Of a stretch of DNA of 33,769 nt, positions 25,807 through 33,473 are shown one piece after another (the stretch's first letter is position 1; each line of letters begins with the position of its first letter). A program made the translations under genes and the position numbers. Origin of the DNA: CAYLYM01 sp964387645 (GTDB lineage: Bacteria; Calditrichota; Calditrichia; RBG-13-44-9); the NCBI GenBank assembly GCA_964387645.1, contig CAYLYM010000033.1:1-33769 (forward strand). The letters run 5' to 3'. The notes under the pieces were generated by a model, which was not told the origin of the DNA, made no database searches, and worked only from the letters and a program-made list of their open reading frames with translations.

Positions 25807-25821
25807 ATCTATCTAAAAATA

Positions 25822-26735
25822 TTGCACGAACATTTTCGAATTGGTCATTATACCGATATTGTGGGCGGAAAAGGTTGTACAGTAATTTTATCTTCTGAAG
25901 GGTTTAATGCTTCCGCTTATGCCAGAGGGAGTGCTTCGGGAACAAGAGAATTTGCTCTGCTTTCCCCTCACCGGAAGATTGAAAAAATTCACGCTTTACT
26001 TTTTACAGGTGGCAGTGCTCTGGGTTTCTGGAGTTATGTGATTTTTAAAGGGAAAAGGTATGGGGTATAGCACCTTTTTCATGTTCTATTCTTATTGTTC
26101 CTGCAGCAGTCATATATGATTTATATACTAATTTTCCGGGCGTTGAACAAGGTTATGAAGCATGTATTTCTGTCAAAGTGAGTTTGAAGTTACAAAGAAA
26201 TGTTGGTGTAGGAAATGGAGCTACGGTAGGTAAATAGGTGAGTTTGGATTATATGATGAAAGGTGGTTTAGGTATTGCCAGAATTTAGAAAGAGGAGCTT
26301 GAAGTTGTGGCTATTGCAGTAGTGAATTCTATTGGTGATATAGTCGATGTTGGCGAAAAGATAATTGCAGGAGCGTGGAATGGAAAACATTTTCTAACCT
26401 AGAATAATCCAGAAGAGCGCTGGCAGAACCTAAATGTGGGTTTTAATCAGAACACCATACAGATGGCTGTCCTTACCAATGCGAATTTGAATAAAACCAA
26501 TTATATAATTTAGCTGAAAAAGCCCACAATGAAATAGCCAGGGCAATAATTCCAGTGCATATACTCTTTGATGGCGATATCATTTTTACTCTCGCTTCAG
26601 GTGATGTATCATTCGATTTTCATGAGATTACTGAAATATCTATTGAAACTAATTAAAAATGCCATCCTTCATACCGTTTCAAAGGCTGTACCTCTGGGTG
26701 AAATTCTATCAACCTCATCAATTAAATCAATCTAA
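25822..26735 (+). pseudogene. Decayed P1 (DmpA-type, S58 family) peptidase gene
   Basis: The first 80 codons read like the start of a P1-family aminopeptidase: RIGHYTDIVGGKGCTVIL, ASAYARGSASGTREFALL and KIHALLFTGGSALGF. The frame then breaks. Downstream pieces in shifted frames, with TAA, TAG and TGA stops between them, still follow the family order: IVPAAVIYDLYTN, GYEACISVKVSL, RNVGVGNGATVGK, MKGGLGIARI, VVAIAVVNSIGDIVDVG, NTIQMAVLTNANLNKTN, FDGDIIFTLASGDV and a C-terminal NAILHTVSKAVPLGEI ending at 26735. At least four stops and several frameshifts exclude a working enzyme. The NTIQMAVLTNA piece includes the expected nucleophile region. It follows uxs on the same strand. Confidence 0.9.
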
Positions 26736-26828
26736 TCGACCTGAACAAAAAATATTTGCATTAAATAAGCCAGAGATTGTCTATTTATTGTTCATTCAGA
26801 GGTTTAAAAGGTGTATATTATTGATAAA

Positions 26829-28352
26829 TTATGATTCAACCAGCCGGAGTTCCCACTCGATTTTTTTGACTACTTCAATTTTACGCAATTTGTTAATGAA
26901 TTCCTGTTCGGACTGAGCGTTATGAAGATGCGATCTGACATTTTTATCTTTGAGTAGAATAGCAAGGTTAGCTAGTATTTGTAAATATTGGCGTCTCCGG
27001 GTTGTTGGACATATCACAGCGAAAATCAGACTTACAGGTTGACCGTCGAATGCTTCAAATTGTATTCCTTTGGTACTGCGATATACAGCTATTGCCATTC
27101 GTTGAATATTGGTTGAAAGAACATGAGGTATGGCAATTCCAGAACCAATACCTGTGCTAAATGTGCTTTCCCGAGTATAAAATTCCTCTATCAATTTGTG
27201 GTAATTCTTGACATAGCCATTCTCATAAAATGTAGAACCAATTTCCTGTAGTACTTCTTCTTTAGACTCTGCCTGCCCGTCCAGGATAATCAGTTTAGGA
27301 TCCAGGAAAGGACTGATTGAAACAAATGGAAATTTATCATTTTTATTAATATCTTTTAATAACACCAGGTCTTCTTCACTCAAATGACGTTTCCGTTGAT
27401 AGGCTGTGGAGAAAATGATAGGGGGTCTTTCTATCTCTGTTGTCTCCTGAAAATTTATCTCGAAATTTTCCAGTTCAGTTTTTACAACTGAGATAAAATG
27501 ATTCGTCGGTGTATCTAATAGAACAAGTTTTCCTTGTTGTTCAGCTCGCATAAGCAAAACTTTGAGGATACCAAAAGCCATTTTTCTCAACGATTCTAAA
27601 CTCTGGTTGCGATGTATACGTACCTCTAAATCTACTTGAGCCATGCAATTCAGTCCGAAACGGCTCTCAATGTCTACCATCAATCCGGTTTCTACCCCAT
27701 AACCTGTAAAGAAAGGAACTCGTTCCAATAATTCGCGACGTCCGGCATATTCCCCAGCTAATGGCTGATGGAACATGGCCAGTTGAGGAAACATCAGGTT
27801 AAAGAAGGGTTTAACCAATATTTCAGTTACTCGACCGCCACCGGTGGGCTTGAGCTTTCCGTTAATTTCAATCGGTCTTCTGTAGAACCCTTTTACAAAA
27901 GAAATATCGTGATGAAATAGAAGCGGACCTACCAGTCCTTTAACAAAACGAGGGTGAATGTTTCGAATATCGGTGTCTAACCAGATGACAATATCTCCAT
28001 TGGCGATATAGAGACTTTTCCAGAGATTTTCTCCTTTGCCACAGTAATTTCCAAATTCAGGTAAAATTTCACTACTTTGAAATACTTGTACGCCCTGTTT
28101 TTTAGCTATCTCCTGAGTACCATCTGTTGAGCCACTATCGATCACAACAATTTCATCAAGCAAAGGAACTTTATCATGCAGGGATTTCTTTAAGGTTTTA
28201 ATGATTTTTCCAATTGTTTTTGCTTCGTTTAATGCAGGTAGGCATAAACTAATAATATGTTTTCCATATTTCTTTTTTTTTAATAATTCGATTGGATCTG
28301 AGAATTGATTATGAGAAAATGTACGTAATTGTAACCAATTTTCAGGATGCAT
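26829..28352 (-). CDS. Glucosyl-3-phosphoglycerate synthase-like glycosyltransferase fused to PTS EIIA domain
   Basis: 507 residues, two domains. Residues 30-310 are a GT-A glycosyltransferase close to GpgS (GT81), which makes glucosyl-3-phosphoglycerate from NDP-glucose and 3-phosphoglycerate: VVIDSGSTDGTQEIA (69-83), CGKGENLWKSLY, metal-binding DTD (126-128), FVKGFYRRP (152-160), GGGRVTE (171-177), QPLAGEYAGRRELLE (196-210), VRIHRNQ. Residues 345-490 are a fructose/Ntr-type PTS EIIA: LIILDGQAESKEEVLQEIG, STGIGSGIAIPH with phospho-site H410, then STKGIQFEAFDGQPVSLIFAV. The two are joined in frame by a charged linker. This suggests PTS phosphorylation controls synthesis of a compatible solute such as glucosylglycerate, by inference. 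GAAGGGGG lies 4 nt upstream of the start. No phosphatase gene (GpgP) is next to it. Confidence 0.9.
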   Translation of the reverse strand: MHPENWLQLRTFSHNQFSDPIELLKKKKYGKHIISLCLPALNEAKTIGKIIKTLKKSLHDKVPLLDEIVVIDSGSTDGTQEIAKKQGVQVFQSSEILPEFGNYCGKGENLWKSLYIANGDIVIWLDTDIRNIHPRFVKGLVGPLLFHHDISFVKGFYRRPIEINGKLKPTGGGRVTEILVKPFFNLMFPQLAMFHQPLAGEYAGRRELLERVPFFTGYGVETGLMVDIESRFGLNCMAQVDLEVRIHRNQSLESLRKMAFGILKVLLMRAEQQGKLVLLDTPTNHFISVVKTELENFEINFQETTEIERPPIIFSTAYQRKRHLSEEDLVLLKDINKNDKFPFVSISPFLDPKLIILDGQAESKEEVLQEIGSTFYENGYVKNYHKLIEEFYTRESTFSTGIGSGIAIPHVLSTNIQRMAIAVYRSTKGIQFEAFDGQPVSLIFAVICPTTRRRQYLQILANLAILLKDKNVRSHLHNAQSEQEFINKLRKIEVVKKIEWELRLVES

Positions 28353-28821
28353 AGTCCCCCTTCTTTTTTTGTTATCGACAAAAATCCTTTTACTATTTCC
28401 CTATCGCTACAAGGACAAGTCTTAAAACAGGTCACAAAATTTTAGAATTTCAACAATATTTATAACTTAAATTAACTGAATCAGTTCCGAAGAAAAAAAT
28501 TATTTTAAGAGTAAAATTTTATTTTAAACAGACCCGATATTCAGTTTAAAAAATTGTTAATTAATTTTTCTTAATATTTAGTCACTTCTTTAAAAGAATT
28601 AAAAAATTAATGTGTAGTTATTTTAAAAATAATAGAGAATGGTAGAGAGTTATCCAGGCTGAATATTTCAAATTTGAGAAAAATTAGTGTTGAAATAATG
28701 AACAATAAGAAGTGTGAAAATAGACATACCAGTAATAGTAATATAAAATTATTTTGTCTAATTTGTTAAAATTTAAAAAATTATGTATGGTAGTGAAATA
28801 TAAAAATTTGAGAAAATAAGC
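28353..28821. other. AT-rich intergenic region between divergent genes
   Basis: About 470 bases with no coding frame that I can support. It separates the minus-strand GT81-EIIA gene from the plus-strand small-protein unit and so holds the control region of both. A perfect 10-bp palindrome TCAAATTTGA lies near 28668-28677, about 150 nt upstream of the sigma54-like promoter. That distance would suit an enhancer-binding protein, but the evidence is weak. Confidence 0.4.
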
Positions 28822-28837
28822 TGGCATAGAAATTGTA
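28822..28837 (+). promoter_or_regulatory. Sigma54-like (-24/-12) promoter
   Basis: TGGCATAGAAATTGTA: the -24 element TGGCA and the -12 element TTGTA have the strict sigma54 spacing (consensus TGGCAC-N5-TTGCA). The one important mismatch is GT in place of GC at -12. Expected transcription start is about 28847, some 24 nt before the ATG of the first small gene. Confidence 0.6.
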
Positions 28838-28870
28838 TTACATAATTTTAAAATTATTTAGGTAATAACA

Positions 28871-29053
28871 ATGTTAGTTTCTCGGGAATCTATTCAACGT
28901 ATTTATGATTTTCAAAAAGATAAGTCAAAAGAATTAAAAAGACCAGTAACTTATTCAGAAGCACTGGCCTTGTGGTTCTCTCAAAGCCAAATTGTGAAAA
29001 AGGTGAAAAACAGAAAGCAAAAAGCAGCAATTCAGGATATAAATTTTTACTAA
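28871..29053 (+). CDS. 60-residue protein of unknown function, first of a paralogous pair
   Basis: Not recognised. It is a small, basic, helical protein without signal peptide or membrane span. It aligns without gaps over 40 residues to the next gene's product: both have I-x2-I-x2-[FY], a central K, [VI]T-x2-E, then WF-[ST] about residue 35. A C-terminal lysine-rich tail (VKKVKNRKQKA) could bind nucleic acid. TTAGG lies about 8 nt before the ATG. It is preceded by a sigma54-like promoter and followed 10 nt later by its paralogue, with one terminator for both. The short length makes the reading less sure on its own; the paralogy, signals and operon layout are what support it. Confidence 0.72.
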   Translation: MLVSRESIQRIYDFQKDKSKELKRPVTYSEALALWFSQSQIVKKVKNRKQKAAIQDINFY

Positions 29054-29063
29054 GGAGTAAAAG

Positions 29064-29246
29064 ATGGCGGAAACAAATGATTATCAACAAAAACAAATAA
29101 ATGCTATCCATCTTTATTATAATCATATTCGCAAAAAGCACGATGATAATATCACGTTAAAAGAAGTGGTGATTTCGTGGTTTACCGAGGGGCATGCAGA
29201 AAAATTTAGAGAAGATTATTTAAAAAATAATTCAATTTTAATATAA
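29064..29246 (+). CDS. 60-residue protein of unknown function, second of a paralogous pair
   Basis: Not recognised. It begins MAETNDYQQKQINAIHLYYN and then shows NITLKEVVISWFTEGHAEKFRE, probably two helices separated by a short turn near DDN. It shares seven identities at fixed positions with the preceding protein (I, I, K, T, E, W, F) over 40 ungapped residues, so the pair arose by duplication. A strong AAGGAG lies 6 nt before the ATG, much better than the ribosome site of the first gene, so this product is probably made in larger amount. A strong terminator follows about 50 nt after the stop. No catalytic motif is visible; a small adaptor or regulatory peptide is one possibility. Confidence 0.78.
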   Translation: MAETNDYQQKQINAIHLYYNHIRKKHDDNITLKEVVISWFTEGHAEKFREDYLKNNSILI

Positions 29247-29298
29247 AAACTTCATAGGGCCTCCAAATTTCATGGATGATTAGTTCTCCTCCTATCGG

Positions 29299-29333
29299 GT
29301 AGACTGGCACTTCAAGTGTCAGTCTACTTTTTT
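29299..29333 (+). terminator. Strong rho-independent terminator of the small-protein unit
   Basis: 12-bp stem GTAGACTGGCAC (29299-29310) with GTGTCAGTCTAC (29316-29327), one G-U pair, 5-nt loop TTCAA, followed by six T residues. It overlaps the stop codon of the convergent YjbQ-family gene (29324-29326). There is no T-run on the minus strand, so it serves the plus-strand unit. Confidence 0.9.
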
Positions 29334-29752
29334 GTACCGAAAAATTGTGCTATTAATCGCCGATTTCTTGATCGATTATCAAAATCAATAAATACCAATT
29401 GTTGCCAGGTCCCAAGTAATAAACGTTTTTCTTTAAAAGGAATGGTAAAGGTGGGTTTAATTAAAGCAGAACGTAAATGAGCATATCCATTTCCATCATG
29501 CCAGGTTTTGTCGTGTTCGTAATGTTTATTTTGCGGTATGATATTTTCTAAGAATTCTGGTAAATCTTTCAAGAGACCTGGTTCATATTCTATAGTGGTC
29601 AAACCGCCGGTGCTCCCCGGGACAAAAACAGTAACTTGCCCCTCTTTAAATCCGGTTTCGATAAGAAGTTCCTGTAAATAAGGAGTAATGTCGATAATAT
29701 GCGTAAATCCTTTAGTATGTAAATGAATTTCTTGAGTAGAAATCTCAACCAT
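29324..29752 (-). CDS. YjbQ / UPF0047 family protein
   Basis: 142 residues, the usual size of this widespread single-domain family. Family signatures are visible: GQVTVFVPGSTGGLTTIEYEPG in the first half, then HDGNGYAHLRSALIKPTFTIP and LLLGTWQQLVFIDFDNRSRNR. Some members show weak thiamin-phosphate-synthase activity in vitro, but the cellular role is not settled. The ATG overlaps the end of the EIIB gene by 8 nt (ATGGTTGA), so translation is coupled to it. That link with a PTS component is unusual context rather than a functional proof. Its stop codon sits inside the terminator stem of the convergent small-protein unit. Confidence 0.9.
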   Translation of the reverse strand: MVEISTQEIHLHTKGFTHIIDITPYLQELLIETGFKEGQVTVFVPGSTGGLTTIEYEPGLLKDLPEFLENIIPQNKHYEHDKTWHDGNGYAHLRSALIKPTFTIPFKEKRLLLGTWQQLVFIDFDNRSRNRRLIAQFFGTKK

Positions 29753-30239
29753 TTTTCTTCTTCAATATTTTTTTTAAGTCATAACTGGGTGAATTAGGAA
29801 GATCGCGACATTCGAAATAAATGCCTTGATTTATTAAGTTCTTGAATACTCTGATTTCTTCCGGAGAAAGAAAAAGATAGGGTAAAAATTCTTTTCTGTC
29901 TTCACGAAAATGAATGCCACCTACATTCACTTTTTCAATTTTTAAACCTGCTTTAACCAATTTTTCGAGCTCAAAAGGTGATTTTAGTAAAACCATTACA
30001 ATCTTATTGTTCTCGATCCATTTTGGGAGTTCTTTTATAGTATCTTGCGAAGTTAAAATTTTTGTTGGAATCGTTGGTGGTGCCGCTAAAAGGAGTAGGT
30101 CTCTTTCCCAATCCATTTTGGCAATCTCATCATCGCAAACGATGAGAGTTTTTATAGGGAGCTGCCCACACCATCCAATAATAACTTGACCATGAATTAA
30201 TCTATCATCTATACGCCATATAATGTTTGACGTTTGCAA
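29745..30239 (-). CDS. PTS system mannose/sorbose-family EIIB component, orphan
   Basis: 164 residues, the normal size for a separate EIIB of the mannose family. The phosphorylation site is clear at H16 in RIDDRLIHGQV, followed by the conserved GWCGQLPIKTLIVCDDEIA and LLLAAPP. In transporting systems this protein takes phosphate from EIIA and passes it to sugar bound by EIIC/EIID. No EIIA-Man, EIIC, EIID, HPr or EI gene lies next to it, so it may be regulatory or a leftover. The start codon is TTG, backed by GTAGGAG 5 nt upstream. It is followed in an 8-nt overlap by the YjbQ-family gene. Confidence 0.92.
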   Translation of the reverse strand: MQTSNIIWRIDDRLIHGQVIIGWCGQLPIKTLIVCDDEIAKMDWERDLLLLAAPPTIPTKILTSQDTIKELPKWIENNKIVMVLLKSPFELEKLVKAGLKIEKVNVGGIHFREDRKEFLPYLFLSPEEIRVFKNLINQGIYFECRDLPNSPSYDLKKILKKKNG

Positions 30240-30467
30240 TTATACTCCTACCTGAATTTATACCTAACCGATCTCCACTCATAAAAATAAAAACAACAAT
30301 TGAAACAATGCTATATAAAATTTTTCTAATATATATTAAAAATAAGAAAAATAAAAGTGATTTACGCATCAGAATTTGCTTCTTCGTAATATAAATTATT
30401 TATTTTAGATCCATTATTTAACATCTTAATATTCAATTTGGAATATAACTTATGGTTTTGATTTTGA

Positions 30468-31541
30468 TCAATTTTTTATTGCCATTGGTAGAGTCAAATG
30501 AACAGATAACCCGCCTTTTGAATTATTTTCTGCCCATATTTTGCCACCATGACTCTCTACAATGATTTTACAAATATAAAGTCCTAATCCATACCCTCTT
30601 GTTCTATGTTTTTCCTGCTTAACCTTAAAATATTTGTCAAATAAATTAAGTAATTGTGATTCTGGTACACCACCACCACTATCACTAACTGTAATGAGAA
30701 CAAAATTATTCTGGTACAGTCTTGCACTAATTTCAATACATGAATTTGCGGGAGAATATTTTATCGCATTGATAACAATATTGTTGAGAGCACGTTGTAT
30801 TTGGTAGTCATCTCCATATAAATTTAAAACTTTTTTTGATATATTTTTTCGAATTTTAATGTTTTTTCGGTCTGTCTTTACCCAATTATTAATTAAAATA
30901 GCTTCGACTAATTCGGGGAAGTTTAAATTTTGCTTCTGAATCAGATTACTCTGTTGTTTTTGATAATAAACCTCATTCAAATCTTCTAACATATCTAAAG
31001 CTAAGTCTCCCATATCCATAGCTTTTTCTAAAATATTTTTTTGTCCTTCATTGAGTACACCGAATGTATCATTCAGTAACAGTTCAAGATACCCAATCAA
31101 ACTATTCAAGGGGGAGCGAATATCGTGTATTAACATACTGCTTAGTTCAGTTTCTGCTTTGTTTCTTTGCAATATTTTATTGGCCTCTCTTAAGAAAAGC
31201 ACAAGAGGTATCTGATCAACATGGGAATCTACATAAAAGACAGGGAAATTAGTATTTAAAGATCTTGAAGATGGTTTTCTAATAATTATTATGAACGCTT
31301 CCAATTGTTTTTTATTTAATGAATTCAAGAATTTATCGAGATGAAAAGATGTTGCAAGATCATCGATAACGTAACAATCAGCCTTGAAATTTTCTAATGA
31401 TTTATCACGCTCTGAAATGGGTTTAAAATGTTTTACTGAGTATTTTTCATCCTTTAGAATTTTTGAGTATTTTAGATAGAAATTTTTATTATTTGATATA
31501 ATTAAAGCACAGTTTGTTTTTTTTATAATATTATAATAAAG
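30468..31541 (-). CDS. Histidine kinase with degenerate receiver-like N-terminus, no ordinary start codon
   Basis: Cytoplasmic sensor kinase. From the TTG at 31328 the 286-residue part contains the HisKA helix with phospho-acceptor H68 (SSMLIHDIRSPLNSLIGY), then the ATP-binding domain: N box NIVINAIKYSP, G1 VSDSGGGVP, G2 GYGLGLYICKIIVESHGG. That TTG has no ribosome site and cuts through a domain. The frame stays open for 71 more codons upstream, to the codon right after the hydratase stop. These read as the first half of a receiver-like fold (CALIISNN, then CYVIDDL), completed downstream by AFIIIIRK and VFYVDSH. No ATG or GTG, and no TTG before 31328, occurs in the 71 codons. Translation may begin at a rare ATT or ATA, by stop readthrough, or at the TTG. 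No partner regulator is adjacent. Confidence 0.78.
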   Translation of the reverse strand, partial: LYYNIIKKTNCALIISNNKNFYLKYSKILKDEKYSVKHFKPISERDKSLENFKADCYVIDDLATSFHLDKFLNSLNKKQLEAFIIIIRKPSSRSLNTNFPVFYVDSHVDQIPLVLFLREANKILQRNKAETELSSMLIHDIRSPLNSLIGYLELLLNDTFGVLNEGQKNILEKAMDMGDLALDMLEDLNEVYYQKQQSNLIQKQNLNFPELVEAILINNWVKTDRKNIKIRKNISKKVLNLYGDDYQIQRALNNIVINAIKYSPANSCIEISARLYQNNFVLITVSDSGGGVPESQLLNLFDKYFKVKQEKHRTRGYGLGLYICKIIVESHGGKIWAENNSKGGLSVHLTLPMAIKN

Positions 31542-32324
31542 TTAATCCTTCCTGAACTGTGGTTGTCGTTTTTCTAAAAAAGCTTGAATTCCTTCCTTCA
31601 CATCTTGAGTTGCGCATAAATTTCCAAATAATTCAGCTTCTAAGTTTAAGCCAGCGTCTAGGTTCATTTCCAAACCATCAGATGTAGCTTGTAAAATTGC
31701 CCTTATTGCCAATGGTGCATTACTTATGACTTTGTTTGCAATTTCTATTGTTCTTGCCATCAGTGTTTCTGGTGGCACTACTTCGTTCACCAATCCAAAT
31801 TCCAGAGCTTGTTGGGCAGTTATTAATTCTCCGGTTAGCAAGAGTGCAAGAGCCCTAGTACTTCCTATTAGTCTGGGAAGCCTTTGAGTTCCACCATAAC
31901 CAGGTATAATTCCTAATTTTACTTCAGGTTGACCCAATTTGGCATTTTCGGAAGCAATACGTAAGTGACAGGCCATTGCCAATTCACATCCTCCACCTAA
32001 AGCATAACCGTTAATCGCTGCTATAACAGGCTTTTTCATTTTCTCTATAAAACGGAAAACTTTTTGTCCCCGCAAAGAGAAAATACGGCCTGAAATATCG
32101 TCATGTCTTTTAATTTCTTCAATATCAGCACCAGATGCAAAGGCTTTATTTCCCTTTCCCGTAATAATGATAGCGGCAACATTTTCGTCTTGCTTCAATT
32201 TTTTACAAACCTGAAAAAGTTCTGTAATCGTTTCGGCGTTCAATGCGTTTAATTTTTCTGGTCGATTGATAGTTAAAGTTGCTATTTGATTTTTTACTTC
32301 TAACAATAAATTTTTATGAGACAT
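31542..32324 (-). CDS. Enoyl-CoA hydratase / crotonase family
   Basis: Adds water to trans-2-enoyl-CoA in beta-oxidation or a related pathway. The 260 residues match a single-domain crotonase. The two catalytic glutamates are present, E114 (GGGCELAMACHLR) and E134 (QPEVKLGIIPGYGGTQRLPR). The oxyanion-hole segments are ASGADI and ALGGG. RPEKLNALN near the N-terminus and FGLVNEVVPP are also typical. Both glutamates favour a true hydratase over an isomerase or dehydratase relative. AGGAGG lies 7 nt before the ATG. No other fatty-acid gene is near. Its TAA stop is directly followed, in the same frame, by the reading frame of the histidine kinase. Confidence 0.93.
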   Translation of the reverse strand: MSHKNLLLEVKNQIATLTINRPEKLNALNAETITELFQVCKKLKQDENVAAIIITGKGNKAFASGADIEEIKRHDDISGRIFSLRGQKVFRFIEKMKKPVIAAINGYALGGGCELAMACHLRIASENAKLGQPEVKLGIIPGYGGTQRLPRLIGSTRALALLLTGELITAQQALEFGLVNEVVPPETLMARTIEIANKVISNAPLAIRAILQATSDGLEMNLDAGLNLEAELFGNLCATQDVKEGIQAFLEKRQPQFRKD

Positions 32325-32345
32325 TTGCCAGCCTCCTTTTCAAGA

Positions 32346-33410
32346 TTAAACAAGTTCTACCAGGCTTTGATTTCCTAGTATAAACCTGTGTGTACGTGGT
32401 TTTCCCCTAGCTTTGGTAATCTCCACTTCCGAACCTAAAATGCTGCTTTCAATTCGAATACCGACATTTTCGATTTTACAGTGATCAGCCACAATGCTAA
32501 ATTCAATTTCGCTATTACGGACAATACAATCATGGTAAATTGAGGTATAAGGACCTATATAACTGTTTTCAATAATAGTATTTTCTCCAATAATCGCCGG
32601 ACCCCGAATATGGCTATTAATTATTTGGGAATTTTTTTGTAAGATAACAGTTCCAGCTAAGTGAGAAGATTTATCAACCTGGCCGGTAGATTTTGCTTTC
32701 AGGTTTGAAAGTACCAATCGGTTTGCTTCCAATAAATCGCTAGGTTTTCCGGTATCTTTCCACCAACCCGTTATTTCGGAGTAAGTAATTTTGTATCCTT
32801 TATCAATAAGATATTGGTGAGCATCCGAGATTTCCAGTTCACCTCGCGAACTTGGTTTAATTGAATTAACAGCCTCAAAAATGGTGTAATCGTAAATATA
32901 AATTCCAGCTACTGCAAAATCGCTTTTGGGTTGTGCCGGCTTTTCTTCTACACGGATTATTCGATTCCCTTTGATTTCTGGCACGCCAAACCGCGATGGA
33001 TCCGGAACTTTTGCCAGAGTTAAATGACAATTACATTTATCTGCTTTAAATTTTTCTATGAAATGTTTTACTCCGCCAACAACCATATTATCCCCAAGAT
33101 AAAAAATAAAAGGCTCGTCTTTTATGAAATCCTGGGAAATTTTTACTACATGAGCTAAACCTAATGGTGCTTCCTGAGGTATATAATGAATATTTACACC
33201 CCATCGTTCTCCATTTCCGATGGCCTTTGGTACATCATCGCTGTCGGCATTGATAACAATCCCTATTTCTTTTATTCCTGCTTCTGCTACAGCTTCTATG
33301 GCATAGTGAAGAATTGGTTTATTCGCTATAGGTATTAAGTGCTTATTTTGTGTATGCGTTATTGGCCTTAAACGAGTACCTTTTCCTCCGCTAGTGATTA
33401 AAGCTTTCAA
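32346..33410 (-). CDS. Glucose-1-phosphate thymidylyltransferase-like, long form with C-terminal beta-helix
   Basis: Makes an NDP-sugar (probably dTDP-glucose) from NTP and sugar-1-phosphate. 354 residues. The N-terminal nucleotidyltransferase starts LKALITSGGKGTRLRPITH and includes LIPIANKPILHYAIE, GLAHVVKIS, FYLGDN (metal aspartate), FGVPEIKGNRIIRVEEKP and GWWKDTGKPSDLL. From about residue 245 there is a left-handed beta-helix of hexapeptide repeats (IINSHIRGPAIIGENTIIEN and so on). This long form is the type often annotated RfbA/RmlA in archaea and deep bacteria. The start is the TTG at 33410, with GGAGG 5 nt upstream; the frame is open further up but without a ribosome site. It lies 21 nt before the hydratase gene and probably heads the unit. 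Confidence 0.9.
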   Translation of the reverse strand: MKALITSGGKGTRLRPITHTQNKHLIPIANKPILHYAIEAVAEAGIKEIGIVINADSDDVPKAIGNGERWGVNIHYIPQEAPLGLAHVVKISQDFIKDEPFIFYLGDNMVVGGVKHFIEKFKADKCNCHLTLAKVPDPSRFGVPEIKGNRIIRVEEKPAQPKSDFAVAGIYIYDYTIFEAVNSIKPSSRGELEISDAHQYLIDKGYKITYSEITGWWKDTGKPSDLLEANRLVLSNLKAKSTGQVDKSSHLAGTVILQKNSQIINSHIRGPAIIGENTIIENSYIGPYTSIYHDCIVRNSEIEFSIVADHCKIENVGIRIESSILGSEVEITKARGKPRTHRFILGNQSLVELV

Positions 33411-33473
33411 TGTCTCCTCCGTTTTGTTTAAAATTTTACTTTGTTTTATATAAAAAGTTGAGATAAATATCAA

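Noticed and set aside
25822..26735. Stop-codon reassignment as an explanation for the stops in the P1 peptidase frame.
   Set aside because: All three stop codons occur together with frameshifts, while every neighbouring gene uses normal stops. Decay is simpler.
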